Assembly: GCF_000739085.1 (NCBI RefSeq)
Contig: NZ_CP009110.1
Span: 2,480,001 to 2,544,000 of the forward strand
Direction of reading: 5' to 3'
Length of the DNA stretch: 64,000 bases
From: Amycolatopsis methanolica 239
GTDB taxonomy: Bacteria; Actinomycetota; Actinomycetes; Mycobacteriales; Pseudonocardiaceae
A program made the position numbers and the translations under genes. The notes beneath the pieces were generated by a model, which saw nothing but the letters and a program-made list of their open reading frames with translations, did no database searches and was not told the DNA's origin. Below are positions 35,860 through 44,378 of this stretch, one piece after another (within the stretch, counting starts at the first letter, position 1; the number at the start of each line of letters is the position of its first letter).

Positions 35860-36480
35860 ACCGCTGATAGGGACACAGCCACCGCTTGGTACGTCTCGTC
35901 GCAGGCGTGGGTGCCGGCGATCCATAAGCTTCGGGCCTTGTTCCACGAGCTCAACCAGATGGGCCACTGCTCGTGGTGGTCGACCAGCCAGCCACGATCG
36001 GTGCGCTGCCGGTCGCGGTTGCCCGTGCAGCCGGGTTGTCTACCGGGGCCAGGACAAGGCCGGTGCCCGGGATGCGTTCGTCATCGCCGACGCCGCCCGC
36101 TCGCTGCCGCGTACGATACGGCCGGTCGACGTCTGCGGACCGGCGTCCATCCGACCCTCGAACGGACGAGGACCAGCTGCTCGCCGCGTCGCGAACCTCC
36201 ACATGCCCCGGATGGGCGAAACCTGGTCGAGGCGATCATGGCCGCACCGGCCGCACTGCCGAACGGACCGTCACGGCCCCCGGCACTGCCACCGCGGACA
36301 CCGGGCTGCCCCGGTCCTGACCTCGATGCCGGCATCGGCGCCAGGAGCGCAGCCCGCATCTCGCTCGAGATCGGCGCTGCCTCGAACTTCACCAGCTCCG
36401 GCCACTTGGCCGCGTCACCCGCAGCTCCGGCGCCAGCATCAAAAGCGACCATCCAGCCCGGACCGGCAACCGCAAGCTGC
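35860..36480 (+). pseudogene. IS110-family transposase remnant
   Basis: Scattered frames preserve IS110-type blocks: VVVDQPATIGALPVAVARA near 35970, ARDAFVIADAARSLPRTIRP near 36060-36130, and IGARSAARISLEIGAASNF followed by SSGHLAA near 36330-36410. Large parts are missing and at least three frame changes are needed. No terminal repeats recognised. A dead element between the SMP-30 promoter and the regulator gene. Confidence 0.6.
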
Positions 36481-36511
36481 GGGCCGTTTGGGTGGCCCGG
36501 CCTCCTTTCGG

Positions 36512-38296
36512 TCAGTAAATGCTGGCGGAGAGATCGAGGCCGAGTGCTCTGATTTTTCGGTACAGGGTCGATCTCGCGATGCCCAGGGCGAGCGCTGCTT
36601 GGTGTTTGTTGCCTCCTGCCTCGCGTAAGGCCTGGAGGATGGTCTGCGCTTCGATCTGTTCCAAGGTGGCGAGCTGGCGCCGCGCGGCGCGGGCTACGTA
36701 CTCGGGCGGAAGGTCGTCGGTACCGATCTTCGTAGCGCAGCTGCCAGTGACGGTGCGGCGCACCAAGGTCTTGAGCGAGTTGAGGTTGCCCGGCCACTCG
36801 AGTCGAGTCAGGGCCTGGACGACCTCCGGGGTCCACTCGATTGAGTTCTTCGCTCCCGACACCTGTTCGGAGAACCGCGCGAGCAGGTCGGGGAAGTCGT
36901 CGAGGCGCTCGCGTAGCGGGGGAACTTCGAGGACCGACTCGAAGTGGTCGAGCAGGGCGTTGTGCGCGGCAGGCTCGCCGGATCTGCGCTGTGCGGTGGC
37001 CAGTAGCCGTGCGGGCGGCGTGCGGCGCAGCGCGGCTAGTGTGGCGACAGCGGTTGACGGCTCCAACGAGTCAACGTGCCGTATGACCAGGACACAAGTG
37101 GGTTCCTCGAGTTGCACGTGGAGGTGCTGGACCCAGCGGCCGTCCCCCAGTGCCGCCGCGTCGATCGCATCCACGACGCGGATAGCCTGCGCGTCCTGCA
37201 GCGCCTCCGCCACCGCGAGCCGCCCCGAACCTGGCTCGCCCACGACCAGCACCGGGCTGGTTCCGTTCCGTAAGCGGTGCGCCTGGCAGCACAGTGAGCG
37301 CCACTTCTCGGATCTGCCTACGAGGCCAGGCAGCAACACCGAAGGCTTGGGAAGGACGCCGGCTTCGGTCTTTCGCCGGGGAGCGGATCCTTTTCGAAGG
37401 AAGAGGATCGCGCCGGCGTCCGTGTCCTGCCCGGACAGGGGACAGCAGTCGACGCTGAGCACCTCGCCGTTCGGCAGTGTCAGGCTGGTCGGCCCGCTCC
37501 TGCGCTCACGGAGGCTGCGCCGCGCGTGTTCCCACAGTAGCGTTTGATCCACGCCGCCCAGCAGGCGAGCGGCGGCCGCGTTGGTGATGATGGTCGTCAT
37601 GTCGAGCGCCACGATGGGGTGACGTACGTCCCGATTGTAGGTCGTGTAGGCCTCGAACAGGCGTTGTTCGCGCTGGCAGGCGCGGGCGCGCAGCGCCTCC
37701 TCGACCGCCGTGATCAGGTCGGTCACCCAGGACAGCATCAACGGAGTCGTGTCTGCCACCCGGCAGATCAACGAGACGCTTCCGAGCAGCGTTCGCCTGA
37801 CCGGGTGGACGACCGGCGCGCTCGCGCAGCTGTACTGCTTGAACTTCTCGGAGAAGTGCTCGGGGCCCCGGATCAGCTCGGGCCTTCCGGTCAGCAAGGT
37901 GACGAGCCCTGTGGTGCCGACCGTTGACTCATCCATCGTGAAACCGGCGGCGACGCCCTTCGTGTCAAGGTCCGCGGCCATTTCGTGGTCGCGCACCCAT
38001 CGGCGCAGCAGGTTCCCGTCACGGTCAGTCAGTACCAGTGCGCATGCGCTCTGGTCGAGTGCTGCCGCTCGCTTCTCGACAATTGATGTCACCGTTCGGG
38101 ACAGGTAGTTGTCGAGCTCGATCTCGGAAAACTCCACGGGCGAGACGGCCTCGGGGGCCAGGCCTTGCAAGCGGGAGCGCCGCCACGACTCGTAAACGGT
38201 GGGACGAACGACCGAGGATGAATGGGTCGATACGTCAAGCGAGCTCGAAAAGATGTCGTCCCGTGCCTTGGCGGCTGTTCGAAGCCAGTCGTTCAT
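36512..38296 (-). CDS. AcoR-like activator (GAF-AAA-Fis) without the sigma-54 contact motif
   Basis: About 594 residues: N-terminal ESWRRSRLQGLAPEAVSP typical of AcoR-type activators, a GAF-like region (DESTVGTTGLVTLLTG, YSCASAPVVHPV), an AAA+ domain with a modified Walker A (GEPGSGRLAVAE, Lys to Arg), and a C-terminal Fis helix-turn-helix (GGNKHQAALALGIARSTLYR). The GAFTGA loop that contacts sigma-54 is absent, as in actinobacterial relatives that lack sigma-54. ATG 38296 with AAGGA upstream is preferred over ATG 38320. Likely regulates the divergent monooxygenase operon and the SMP-30 operon. Confidence 0.88.
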   Translation of the reverse strand: MNDWLRTAAKARDDIFSSSLDVSTHSSSVVRPTVYESWRRSRLQGLAPEAVSPVEFSEIELDNYLSRTVTSIVEKRAAALDQSACALVLTDRDGNLLRRWVRDHEMAADLDTKGVAAGFTMDESTVGTTGLVTLLTGRPELIRGPEHFSEKFKQYSCASAPVVHPVRRTLLGSVSLICRVADTTPLMLSWVTDLITAVEEALRARACQREQRLFEAYTTYNRDVRHPIVALDMTTIITNAAAARLLGGVDQTLLWEHARRSLRERRSGPTSLTLPNGEVLSVDCCPLSGQDTDAGAILFLRKGSAPRRKTEAGVLPKPSVLLPGLVGRSEKWRSLCCQAHRLRNGTSPVLVVGEPGSGRLAVAEALQDAQAIRVVDAIDAAALGDGRWVQHLHVQLEEPTCVLVIRHVDSLEPSTAVATLAALRRTPPARLLATAQRRSGEPAAHNALLDHFESVLEVPPLRERLDDFPDLLARFSEQVSGAKNSIEWTPEVVQALTRLEWPGNLNSLKTLVRRTVTGSCATKIGTDDLPPEYVARAARRQLATLEQIEAQTILQALREAGGNKHQAALALGIARSTLYRKIRALGLDLSASIY

Positions 38297-38519
38297 CTCT
38301 TGGGTCCTTGACGAGAGCATCGTTGCCCGGTGGTGCTACCAGCGCATCCGGCCGCCGAGGGCTATCCGAGGCTGTCATCTCGTCTGGTCCTCCTCCCGTG
38401 CGCTGCGAGGAGCTTGGGGCCGTCACGCTGCGGCCTGGCGCCCACCTTGTCGTCGATGTTACCTCAGTCACGCCTCGCACAGTGTCCCATAACGAGACAG
38501 TCAGAGGCGGCCTCCTGGT

Positions 38520-38574
38520 TGTCGCAATTCGACACAGGTGCGGTCCGGGCGTCACATCGTCGCAGAATGCGACA
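38520..38574. promoter_or_regulatory. Tandem TGTCGCA-type operators upstream of monooxygenase 2
   Basis: TGTCGCAATTCGACA (38520-38534) and GTCGCA-GAA-TGCGAC (38559-38573) are two inverted repeats of the motif seen at 35711, about 39 bp apart. A weaker relative, TGTCCCATAACGAGACA, begins at 38483. They lie in the 410-bp gap between the regulator and the monooxygenase start; no other gene is seen in that gap. Confidence 0.65.
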
Positions 38575-38706
38575 CATTGAACCGCGTCTTCGGTGACAGA
38601 GTTAACGGCGTCGAAAGTAGCGCGACACCCGATGGATACGTCGATCCATCTCAGCGGCAAGAACGTGGAAGGAAATTTCCCCGTCGCACCAGGAGGACGC
38701 CGAATC

Positions 38707-39774
38707 ATGATCCCCAGTTTCCAGCTTCTTTTTCAGAATTCGGACCCGAACCAGTCCGATGCGGAGCTCTACCGCAAAGACCTCTACCTGGCTGAGCTGG
38801 CTGAGCCGCTCGGCTTCTCAGCCATCTGGTGCGTCGAGCACCACTTTGATGCGCAGTACTCGATGTGTCCCGACAACATGCAGCTGCTGTCCTACTTGGC
38901 TGCGAAGACGAACTCGATCGAGCTCGTCCCGGCGGCGGTGATCCTGCCATGGTGGACCCAGCCCCTCCGGGTCGCGGAGAAGATCGCGATGCTTGACATC
39001 CTCGCCGAGGGACGCGTGCGCCTGGGGCTGGGGCGAGGACTCTCGCGGGCGGAGTATGCCTCGCTCGGGTTGGACATGAACGAGGCGCGCGAGCGGTTCG
39101 ACGAGTGCGCCGAGATGGTCCTCCGAGCCCTCGAGACAGGTGTGATCTCGGGCGACGGGCCGCTGTTCCCACAGCCGTCAGCCCCGATCGCGCCCGCCCC
39201 GCCGAGGGGGTTCCGCGACCGGGCCGTGTGCATCGCCATGTCGCCCGACTCCTTGGATGTCGCGGCGAATCTCGGTGCCGCCATGGCGACCTTCGTCCAG
39301 TTCCCGATCGAGAAGCACGCCCCTCTGATCGAGTCCTACCGGGAATCCTTCCGCAAGAAGCAGGGCCGTGAGGCACCCGCCCCGACGCTGACCGAGTTCG
39401 TCTACTGCGCGGAGGACCCCGAGGAGGCCAAGCAGACCGCGACGGAGTACATCTCGCGCTACTTCATCCAGGTCATGCGCCACTACGAGTTCGGCGGTAC
39501 GCACTTCGCCGGCACGGCGGGCTACGAGTCCTACAACGCGGTGGCCGAGGTCATCCGCGAGGCCGGCCAGGAAGCCTCCGCCGCCGCCTATGTCGACGCG
39601 CAGACGTGGGGTACGCCCGAGCAGATCATCGAGAAGGTGAAGGCGCGACGTGCCGTGATCGGCGACTACCACCTCAACTGCGCGTTCACCTACGCCGGTC
39701 TGCCGCACGACAAGGCCGAGGCGAGCATGCGGTTGTTCGCTGAGAAGGTCATCCCGGTGTTGAAGGATCTCTGA
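38707..39774 (+). CDS. Luciferase-like flavin-dependent monooxygenase 2
   Basis: A 355-residue luciferase-family monooxygenase: IWCVEHHFDAQYSMCPDNMQ, GRVRLGLGRGLSRAEYASLG and TWGTPEQIIEKV, ending LFAEKVIPVLKDL. It resembles monooxygenase 1 in layout but differs enough to have another substrate. AGGAGG lies 10 nt before the ATG. First gene of the third lobe, followed by an esterase, flavin reductase, SDR and MDR; the reductase at 40812 would supply reduced flavin. Confidence 0.88.
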   Translation: MIPSFQLLFQNSDPNQSDAELYRKDLYLAELAEPLGFSAIWCVEHHFDAQYSMCPDNMQLLSYLAAKTNSIELVPAAVILPWWTQPLRVAEKIAMLDILAEGRVRLGLGRGLSRAEYASLGLDMNEARERFDECAEMVLRALETGVISGDGPLFPQPSAPIAPAPPRGFRDRAVCIAMSPDSLDVAANLGAAMATFVQFPIEKHAPLIESYRESFRKKQGREAPAPTLTEFVYCAEDPEEAKQTATEYISRYFIQVMRHYEFGGTHFAGTAGYESYNAVAEVIREAGQEASAAAYVDAQTWGTPEQIIEKVKARRAVIGDYHLNCAFTYAGLPHDKAEASMRLFAEKVIPVLKDL

Positions 39775-39906
39775 CCAGTTCTGCGGCTCGTGGCCGGTCG
39801 CGCGGATTCAGTCCTCGACGACCGGCCCCAGCGCCGCACGAAGCCGCTGCCACCCAGAGCGCCGGTGAGGCCGCAGCGGACCACCGATCAACTCTTGAGG
39901 ACAAAC

Positions 39907-40815
39907 ATGCCCAGTGTCGAGTCCGACGCGTTGCGCGTCCACTTCAATTCCTTCACCGAGCGTCTCGCCGCCAACCCTGACGCGGATCTCGCGACCATCC
40001 GGGCAATGCTCGAGGAACTGCACGCTCGCAGCGCCGAGCCGACGGATGTCACCTACGCGGAGGTGAACGTCGGCGAGTGCGCCGGCATCGTGTGCACACC
40101 CACGAAACACACGGCCAGGGGTGCCGTGCTGTACCTGCATGGTGGTGGGTTCGTCGGCAGCTCGATGCACACGCACCGGAAGCTGGGCGGACACCTGGCC
40201 CGCCTCCTCGGTGCGCCGGTTCTTGTCCTTGACTACCGGCTGGCGCCCGAGGCTCCCTTCCCGGCGGCGCTCGACGATGCGGCCGCTGCCGTGGAGTGGC
40301 TCGTCGGCCAGGGATTCGCTCCGGAGGACATCGCATTCGCCGGCGACTCGGCAGGCGGCAACCTGGTCACAGCCCTCGCGGTCCGGCTTCGTGACCAGGG
40401 CCTGCCGCTTCCGCCTGCCATCGTGGCCTTCTCACCGTGGCTCGACCTCAGGTGCACGGGCGCGACGTTCGAGACCAATGCGGCGAGCGACGCGTTCGTG
40501 CAGCGGCCGGTCGCGGAGAACATGGCCACCATGTACCTGAACTGGACCTCACCGACGGACCCCTTGGCGAGCCCGATTTATGCCGACCTCCGGGGACTGC
40601 CGCCGATCTACGTGGCCTACGGCGACCAGGAAACGTTGCAGAGCGACAGCGAGCGGTTCGTAGAACGTGCCCGGGCAGCCGGTGTCGACGTCACCGCCGA
40701 ACTCTCGCCCGGCATGCAGCACGTGTACGTTCTCATGGTCGGACGTGCGCCTGAGGCGGACGCCACGGTAGCCAATGCCGCCGCTTGGCTGGCTACCAGG
40801 TGGGGGAAGCCGTGA
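39907..40815 (+). CDS. Alpha/beta hydrolase, HSL-family esterase
   Basis: A 302-residue hormone-sensitive-lipase-type esterase: oxyanion motif YLHGGGFVGSS, nucleophile in GDSAGGNLVTALA, DYRLAPEAPFPAALDD, Asp in VAYGDQETLQSD and His in GMQHVYVLM. GAGGA precedes the ATG. Its stop overlaps the flavin reductase start. It probably hydrolyses an ester, possibly one formed by a monooxygenase acting in Baeyer-Villiger fashion. Confidence 0.9.
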   Translation: MPSVESDALRVHFNSFTERLAANPDADLATIRAMLEELHARSAEPTDVTYAEVNVGECAGIVCTPTKHTARGAVLYLHGGGFVGSSMHTHRKLGGHLARLLGAPVLVLDYRLAPEAPFPAALDDAAAAVEWLVGQGFAPEDIAFAGDSAGGNLVTALAVRLRDQGLPLPPAIVAFSPWLDLRCTGATFETNAASDAFVQRPVAENMATMYLNWTSPTDPLASPIYADLRGLPPIYVAYGDQETLQSDSERFVERARAAGVDVTAELSPGMQHVYVLMVGRAPEADATVANAAAWLATRWGKP

Positions 40816-41339
40816 GCACTCCAATGCAGACGGAGCTGACCCTGCCCGCCGAAACAGACGACCTCCGTCGTGTCTACGGAGTCTTTCCCAGCGGCGTCGT
40901 CTCAGTGTGCGCGCTGGTCGACGGGAACGCTGTCGGGATGGCGTTCAGCTCCTTCACCTCGGTCTCCCTCGACCCGCCACTGGTTTCGATCTGCCCTGCC
41001 CACAGCTCTCGAACGTGGCCATCGCTGCGCAGAGCTCCCCGACTCGGGGTGAGCGTGCTCGGGGTTTCGCAGGCGGAGACGGCGCGCAGGCTCTCGTCGC
41101 GGAATGGAGACCGCTTCGCGGATCTGGAGGTCGCGAGCAGCGAGGACGGAGCACTGTTCCTGCCGGACGCGGCCGCCTGGATCGACTGCACCGTGGAGGC
41201 CGAGCTGCGGGGCGGAGACCACGATGTCGTGCTGCTCCGTGTACAGCGAATGGCGATGGCGAGCGACGTCGACCCCCTGGTGTTCCACGCCTCTTCCTTC
41301 CACCGGTTGGACCCGCTGGCCGGCTCCGGCAGAGGGTGA
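40812..41339 (+). CDS. Flavin reductase (HpaC/NtaB family) 2
   Basis: A 175-residue flavin reductase: VYGVFPSGVVSVCALVDG, AFSSFTSVSLDPPLVSICP, HDVVLLRVQRMAMA. GTG start overlaps the esterase stop (GTGA). Closely similar in layout to the reductase at 23349, suggesting that the two lobes arose by duplication or recruitment of the same two-component design. Confidence 0.9.
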   Translation: MSTPMQTELTLPAETDDLRRVYGVFPSGVVSVCALVDGNAVGMAFSSFTSVSLDPPLVSICPAHSSRTWPSLRRAPRLGVSVLGVSQAETARRLSSRNGDRFADLEVASSEDGALFLPDAAAWIDCTVEAELRGGDHDVVLLRVQRMAMASDVDPLVFHASSFHRLDPLAGSGRG

Positions 41340-41402
41340 CTGCTGCCACGAACGCAATCGAAGTCGAGTTCACCAATAGCGATGTAACTGTAGGAGGACA
41401 TT

Positions 41403-42236
41403 ATGGCTGGAAGGGTTGACGGCAAAGTCGCCTTCATCACCGGCGCCGCGCGTGGACAGGGCCGGTCACACGCGCTGCGATTGGCGCAGGAGGGCGCCGA
41501 CATCATTGCGATCGACGTCTGCCGGCGAGTGCCGTACGAGGTGAGCGCCGCGGCGACCGAAGAGGACCTTGCCGAGACGGAGCGGCAGGTGAAAGGTCTG
41601 GGCCGGCGCATCGTCGCGAAGCAGGCGGATGTGCGCGACTTCGACGCCGTGAAGGCCGCGGTGGAGGAAGGCGTCAGTAATCTCGGGCGGTTGGACATCG
41701 TCAGCGCGAACGCTGGGGTCGTCGGCACCCCGACCACCACGGAGTCGCTCCCCGAAGACGAGTGGCGCACGATGATCGACATCAACCTGACCGGCGTGTG
41801 GCACACCGTGAAGGCAGCGATCCCCAGCCTCAAGAACGCTGGTCGCGGGGGCTCGATCATCCTTACCAGTTCGGTCGCAGGCCTCCGTGGATACGCCAAC
41901 ATGGCGCACTACGTGTCGGCCAAACACGCGGTTGTCGGGTTGACCAGGACACTCGCGATGGAATTGGCAGCCGACAGTATCAGGGTCAACAGCCTGCATC
42001 CGACGCAAGTGAACACGGACATGATCCACAACCAGCCCATCTACGACCTGTTCGCGGGTAAGCAGGGGGCCACGAAGGCGGAGTTCGCGGCGGCGTCGAG
42101 CCGGCTGCAGATGTTGCCTGTCCCGTGGGTGGAGCCGGTCGACATTTCCAACGCACTCCTCTTCCTGGCAAGTGACGAGGCCCGGTACATCACTGGCGCG
42201 GCGCTCGCCATCGACGCGGGGAGCAGCCTGCTCTGA
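41403..42236 (+). CDS. Mycofactocin-type short-chain dehydrogenase
   Basis: A 277-residue SDR with TGAARGQGRSHALRLAQEGA, the extended glycine motif of mycofactocin-coupled SDRs, the insert around VPYEVSAAATEEDLAETERQ, catalytic Ser in LTSSVAGLRG and Tyr-x3-Lys in HYVSAKHAVV. Such enzymes hold NAD tightly and pass electrons to mycofactocin. TAGGAGG precedes the ATG. Oxidises an alcohol intermediate of the third lobe. Confidence 0.9.
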   Translation: MAGRVDGKVAFITGAARGQGRSHALRLAQEGADIIAIDVCRRVPYEVSAAATEEDLAETERQVKGLGRRIVAKQADVRDFDAVKAAVEEGVSNLGRLDIVSANAGVVGTPTTTESLPEDEWRTMIDINLTGVWHTVKAAIPSLKNAGRGGSIILTSSVAGLRGYANMAHYVSAKHAVVGLTRTLAMELAADSIRVNSLHPTQVNTDMIHNQPIYDLFAGKQGATKAEFAAASSRLQMLPVPWVEPVDISNALLFLASDEARYITGAALAIDAGSSLL

Positions 42237-42270
42237 TCGATCTGGAAGCGATCGTCACCGGAGGAGCATC

Positions 42271-43254
42271 ATGTTCAAAGCGATCCTCATCGACCGAAGC
42301 AACACCGACTACCAGGCCGAGGTGCGGAACCTCAGGGAAGAGGAGTTGCCCGACGGCGATGTGACCGTGCGGATCGTCCGCAGCAGCCTCAACTACAAGG
42401 ACGCACTTGCCATCACCGGTAAGGGGCCCGTCGTCCGCAGCTTTCCGATGGTGCCTGGCATCGATCTGGTCGGCGTCGTCGAGTCCAGCGGCGACCCGGC
42501 CTATGCGCCAGGTGACCAAGTCCTGCTGAACGGCTGGGGCATCGGAGAGACCCATTGGGGTGGGCTCGCTCAGCGCGCCCGGGTTCGAGGAGAGTGGCTC
42601 ATCCCGCTGCCTGCTGGACTCGACGACAGGCAAGCCATGGCCGTCGGGACCGCGGGATACACGGCGATGTTGTGCCTCATGGTGCTGGAGAGTAATGGCC
42701 TGACTCCGGAAGATGGCGAGGTTCTCGTCACTGGGTCCAGCGGCGGAGTCGGTAGCTTCGCGGTTTCATTGCTGGCTCGACGCGGCTATTCGGTGATCGC
42801 TGCGACCGGACGGCCATCCGAGGCGGGTTACCTGCAGCGGTTGGGAGCCGGCGCGATCATCGACCGGGCCGAGCTGTCCGAGCCCGGACGTCCGCTCGCC
42901 AAGGAGCGATGGGCCGCGGCGATCGATTCGGTGGGCAGCCACACCCTCGCCAACGTCTGTGCCGCGACCCGCTCGGAGGGCCTCGTGGCGGCTTGCGGAA
43001 TGGCGCAGGGTTTGGATTTTCCCGCGTCGGTCGCGCCCTTCATCCTGCGGGGAGTGCGCCTGCTGGGCGTCAACAGCGTCACTCAGCCCTACATCCGCCG
43101 CAAGACCGCGTGGGAGAGGCTGAGCCGCGAGCTTCACCTGGCGCACTTGGAGGACATCAGCCAGGAGATCGGGTTGAGCGAGGTGATCCCGGCAGCATCG
43201 AAGCTGCTTGACGGCCGGATCAGAGGCCGGATCGTCGTCGACGTGAACAACTGA
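42271..43254 (+). CDS. YhdH/AcuI-family quinone-oxidoreductase-like reductase
   Basis: A 327-residue MDR-superfamily protein: SSLNYKDALAITGKGPVVRS, PGIDLVGVVESS, NADPH-binding VTGSSGGVGSFAVSLLARRG and IRGRIVVDV near the end. The group includes acrylyl-CoA reductase AcuI and YhdH. GGAGGAG precedes the ATG. Last gene of the third lobe; probably reduces an activated double bond. Confidence 0.88.
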   Translation: MFKAILIDRSNTDYQAEVRNLREEELPDGDVTVRIVRSSLNYKDALAITGKGPVVRSFPMVPGIDLVGVVESSGDPAYAPGDQVLLNGWGIGETHWGGLAQRARVRGEWLIPLPAGLDDRQAMAVGTAGYTAMLCLMVLESNGLTPEDGEVLVTGSSGGVGSFAVSLLARRGYSVIAATGRPSEAGYLQRLGAGAIIDRAELSEPGRPLAKERWAAAIDSVGSHTLANVCAATRSEGLVAACGMAQGLDFPASVAPFILRGVRLLGVNSVTQPYIRRKTAWERLSRELHLAHLEDISQEIGLSEVIPAASKLLDGRIRGRIVVDVNN

Positions 43255-43580
43255 CCAGGGGTTGGGGAGGGCGCCTGTTCTCTGGAGATTGTGCAGGTGG
43301 TACGCGCCTGGCACATTTGGAGACCTGCCGTCAAAGCTCGCTGAACGCAGGAATTCCCGTACGTCCATCCGTCGGTGGCGGACGTCGCCGCAGAAACCAG
43401 GCTGTCGTGGTCGCGGCCCCGCTCGAGTGCGAGCGGAGGTACAGGCAAAGCGGGAGCGAATCCGGAGCGGGGTGCATTCCGGTGTTGCCTTGAACAGCCC
43501 TCAATGCGCTCGAACCGCGCCCACCGGTACAGGGGGTTTTCTGTTTTCCCAGGTCGGCTCGTTTCGTCGACCAGTTGGGG
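43255..43580. other. Intergenic stretch with no recognised gene
   Basis: About 325 bp after the third catabolic lobe. I see no convincing coding pattern, ribosome-binding site or strong hairpin. It separates accessory genes from the conserved chromosome that begins near the tRNA. Confidence 0.5.
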
Positions 43581-43830
43581 TCAAGGGGCCAGCTGAGTCT
43601 TCCGGATCCTGCCGACTTGGCGTTGTGAGCCGATGCTCGCCGCCATGGAAGCGGCCTTTCCGAGGTGCTTGGCGGCCTCTTCGTGTTCATCGTGCTTCAG
43701 CAGAGCGATGCCGAGGTCGACGCGCAGGCCGATTTTGGCTCGGGTGAACGTTGGGTCCAGTCTGTCGAGCGCTGAGGTGAGCACCTGGATTGCTTCGGGT
43801 TCCCCCCACCTGCGCGAGAGCGTGACCGCG
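43581..43830 (-). pseudogene. C-terminal remnant of a TPR-type regulator
   Basis: The minus strand encodes EAIQVLTSALDRLDPTFTRA, then VDLGIALLKHDEHEEAAKHL, ending QRQVGRIRKTQLAP. This resembles the tetratricopeptide tail of actinobacterial XRE-type regulators, which are usually over 350 residues. No helix-turn-helix part remains upstream. A broken end at the edge of the accessory region, next to the tRNA. Confidence 0.55.
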
Positions 43831-44043
43831 CCATCAGGCGAGGTGGGTGTCGTCGAGGGCAAGGTACGGTTCTGCGGGCTCGTTGCCGCTTGGCGGCAGG
43901 CGCCGCGCTGCTCGATGTGGTCACGCCGGCGGGCTTCAAGGCCCGTTCGAGCCATCACCCTAGGTGACTCGCATCTAGGGCCGCCGCAGCCAATGATCAA
44001 CATCGTTGATCCGACTGAAGTTCTTTTCGCTGGTCAGAACCGG

Positions 44044-44117
44044 TGGGCCGGGCGGGGCTCGAACCCGCGGCCAAGGGATTATGAGTCCCCTGCTCTAACC
44101 AGCTGAGCTACCGGCCC
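44044..44117 (-). tRNA. tRNA with CAU anticodon (elongator Met or Ile2)
   Basis: On the minus strand a cloverleaf folds: acceptor GGGCCGG with CCGGCCC, D arm GCTCAGCTGGTTAGAGC, anticodon arm GGGGA-CTCATAA-TCCCT, T arm GCGGGTTCGAGCCCCGC, discriminator A. The 3' CCA is not fully encoded. It is not the initiator, because the anticodon stem lacks the three-GC-pair pattern. Met versus lysidine-modified Ile2 cannot be settled by eye. Confidence 0.9.
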
Positions 44118-44378
44118 CAGGCGGGCGCACGCAGCAGCACCCGCACCCATCGAAGGGTGAACGACAACATATCGCACGCCGACCGGACGCCGGTGTGGTG
44201 GGCGGGTCACCCGGACGGCCCAGTGGTGGTGCACCTGCGGTGTCGAACCGGTCGATCGGCCCGCCTCAGCGCCTAGGATGGGTGTCATGGCGGGCGGCGC
44301 GGTGCTCTGGTGGGGGTGCGGCGCCGGCCGGATCCTCGTGCACGTGCACGCCCGGAGGTAACGGCGCCGGGAGGGTAC

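Noticed and set aside
38297-38706. Sigma-54 (-24/-12) promoter for monooxygenase 2
   Set aside because: I found no convincing GG-N10-GC pair at the proper place, and the regulator lacks the GAFTGA motif.
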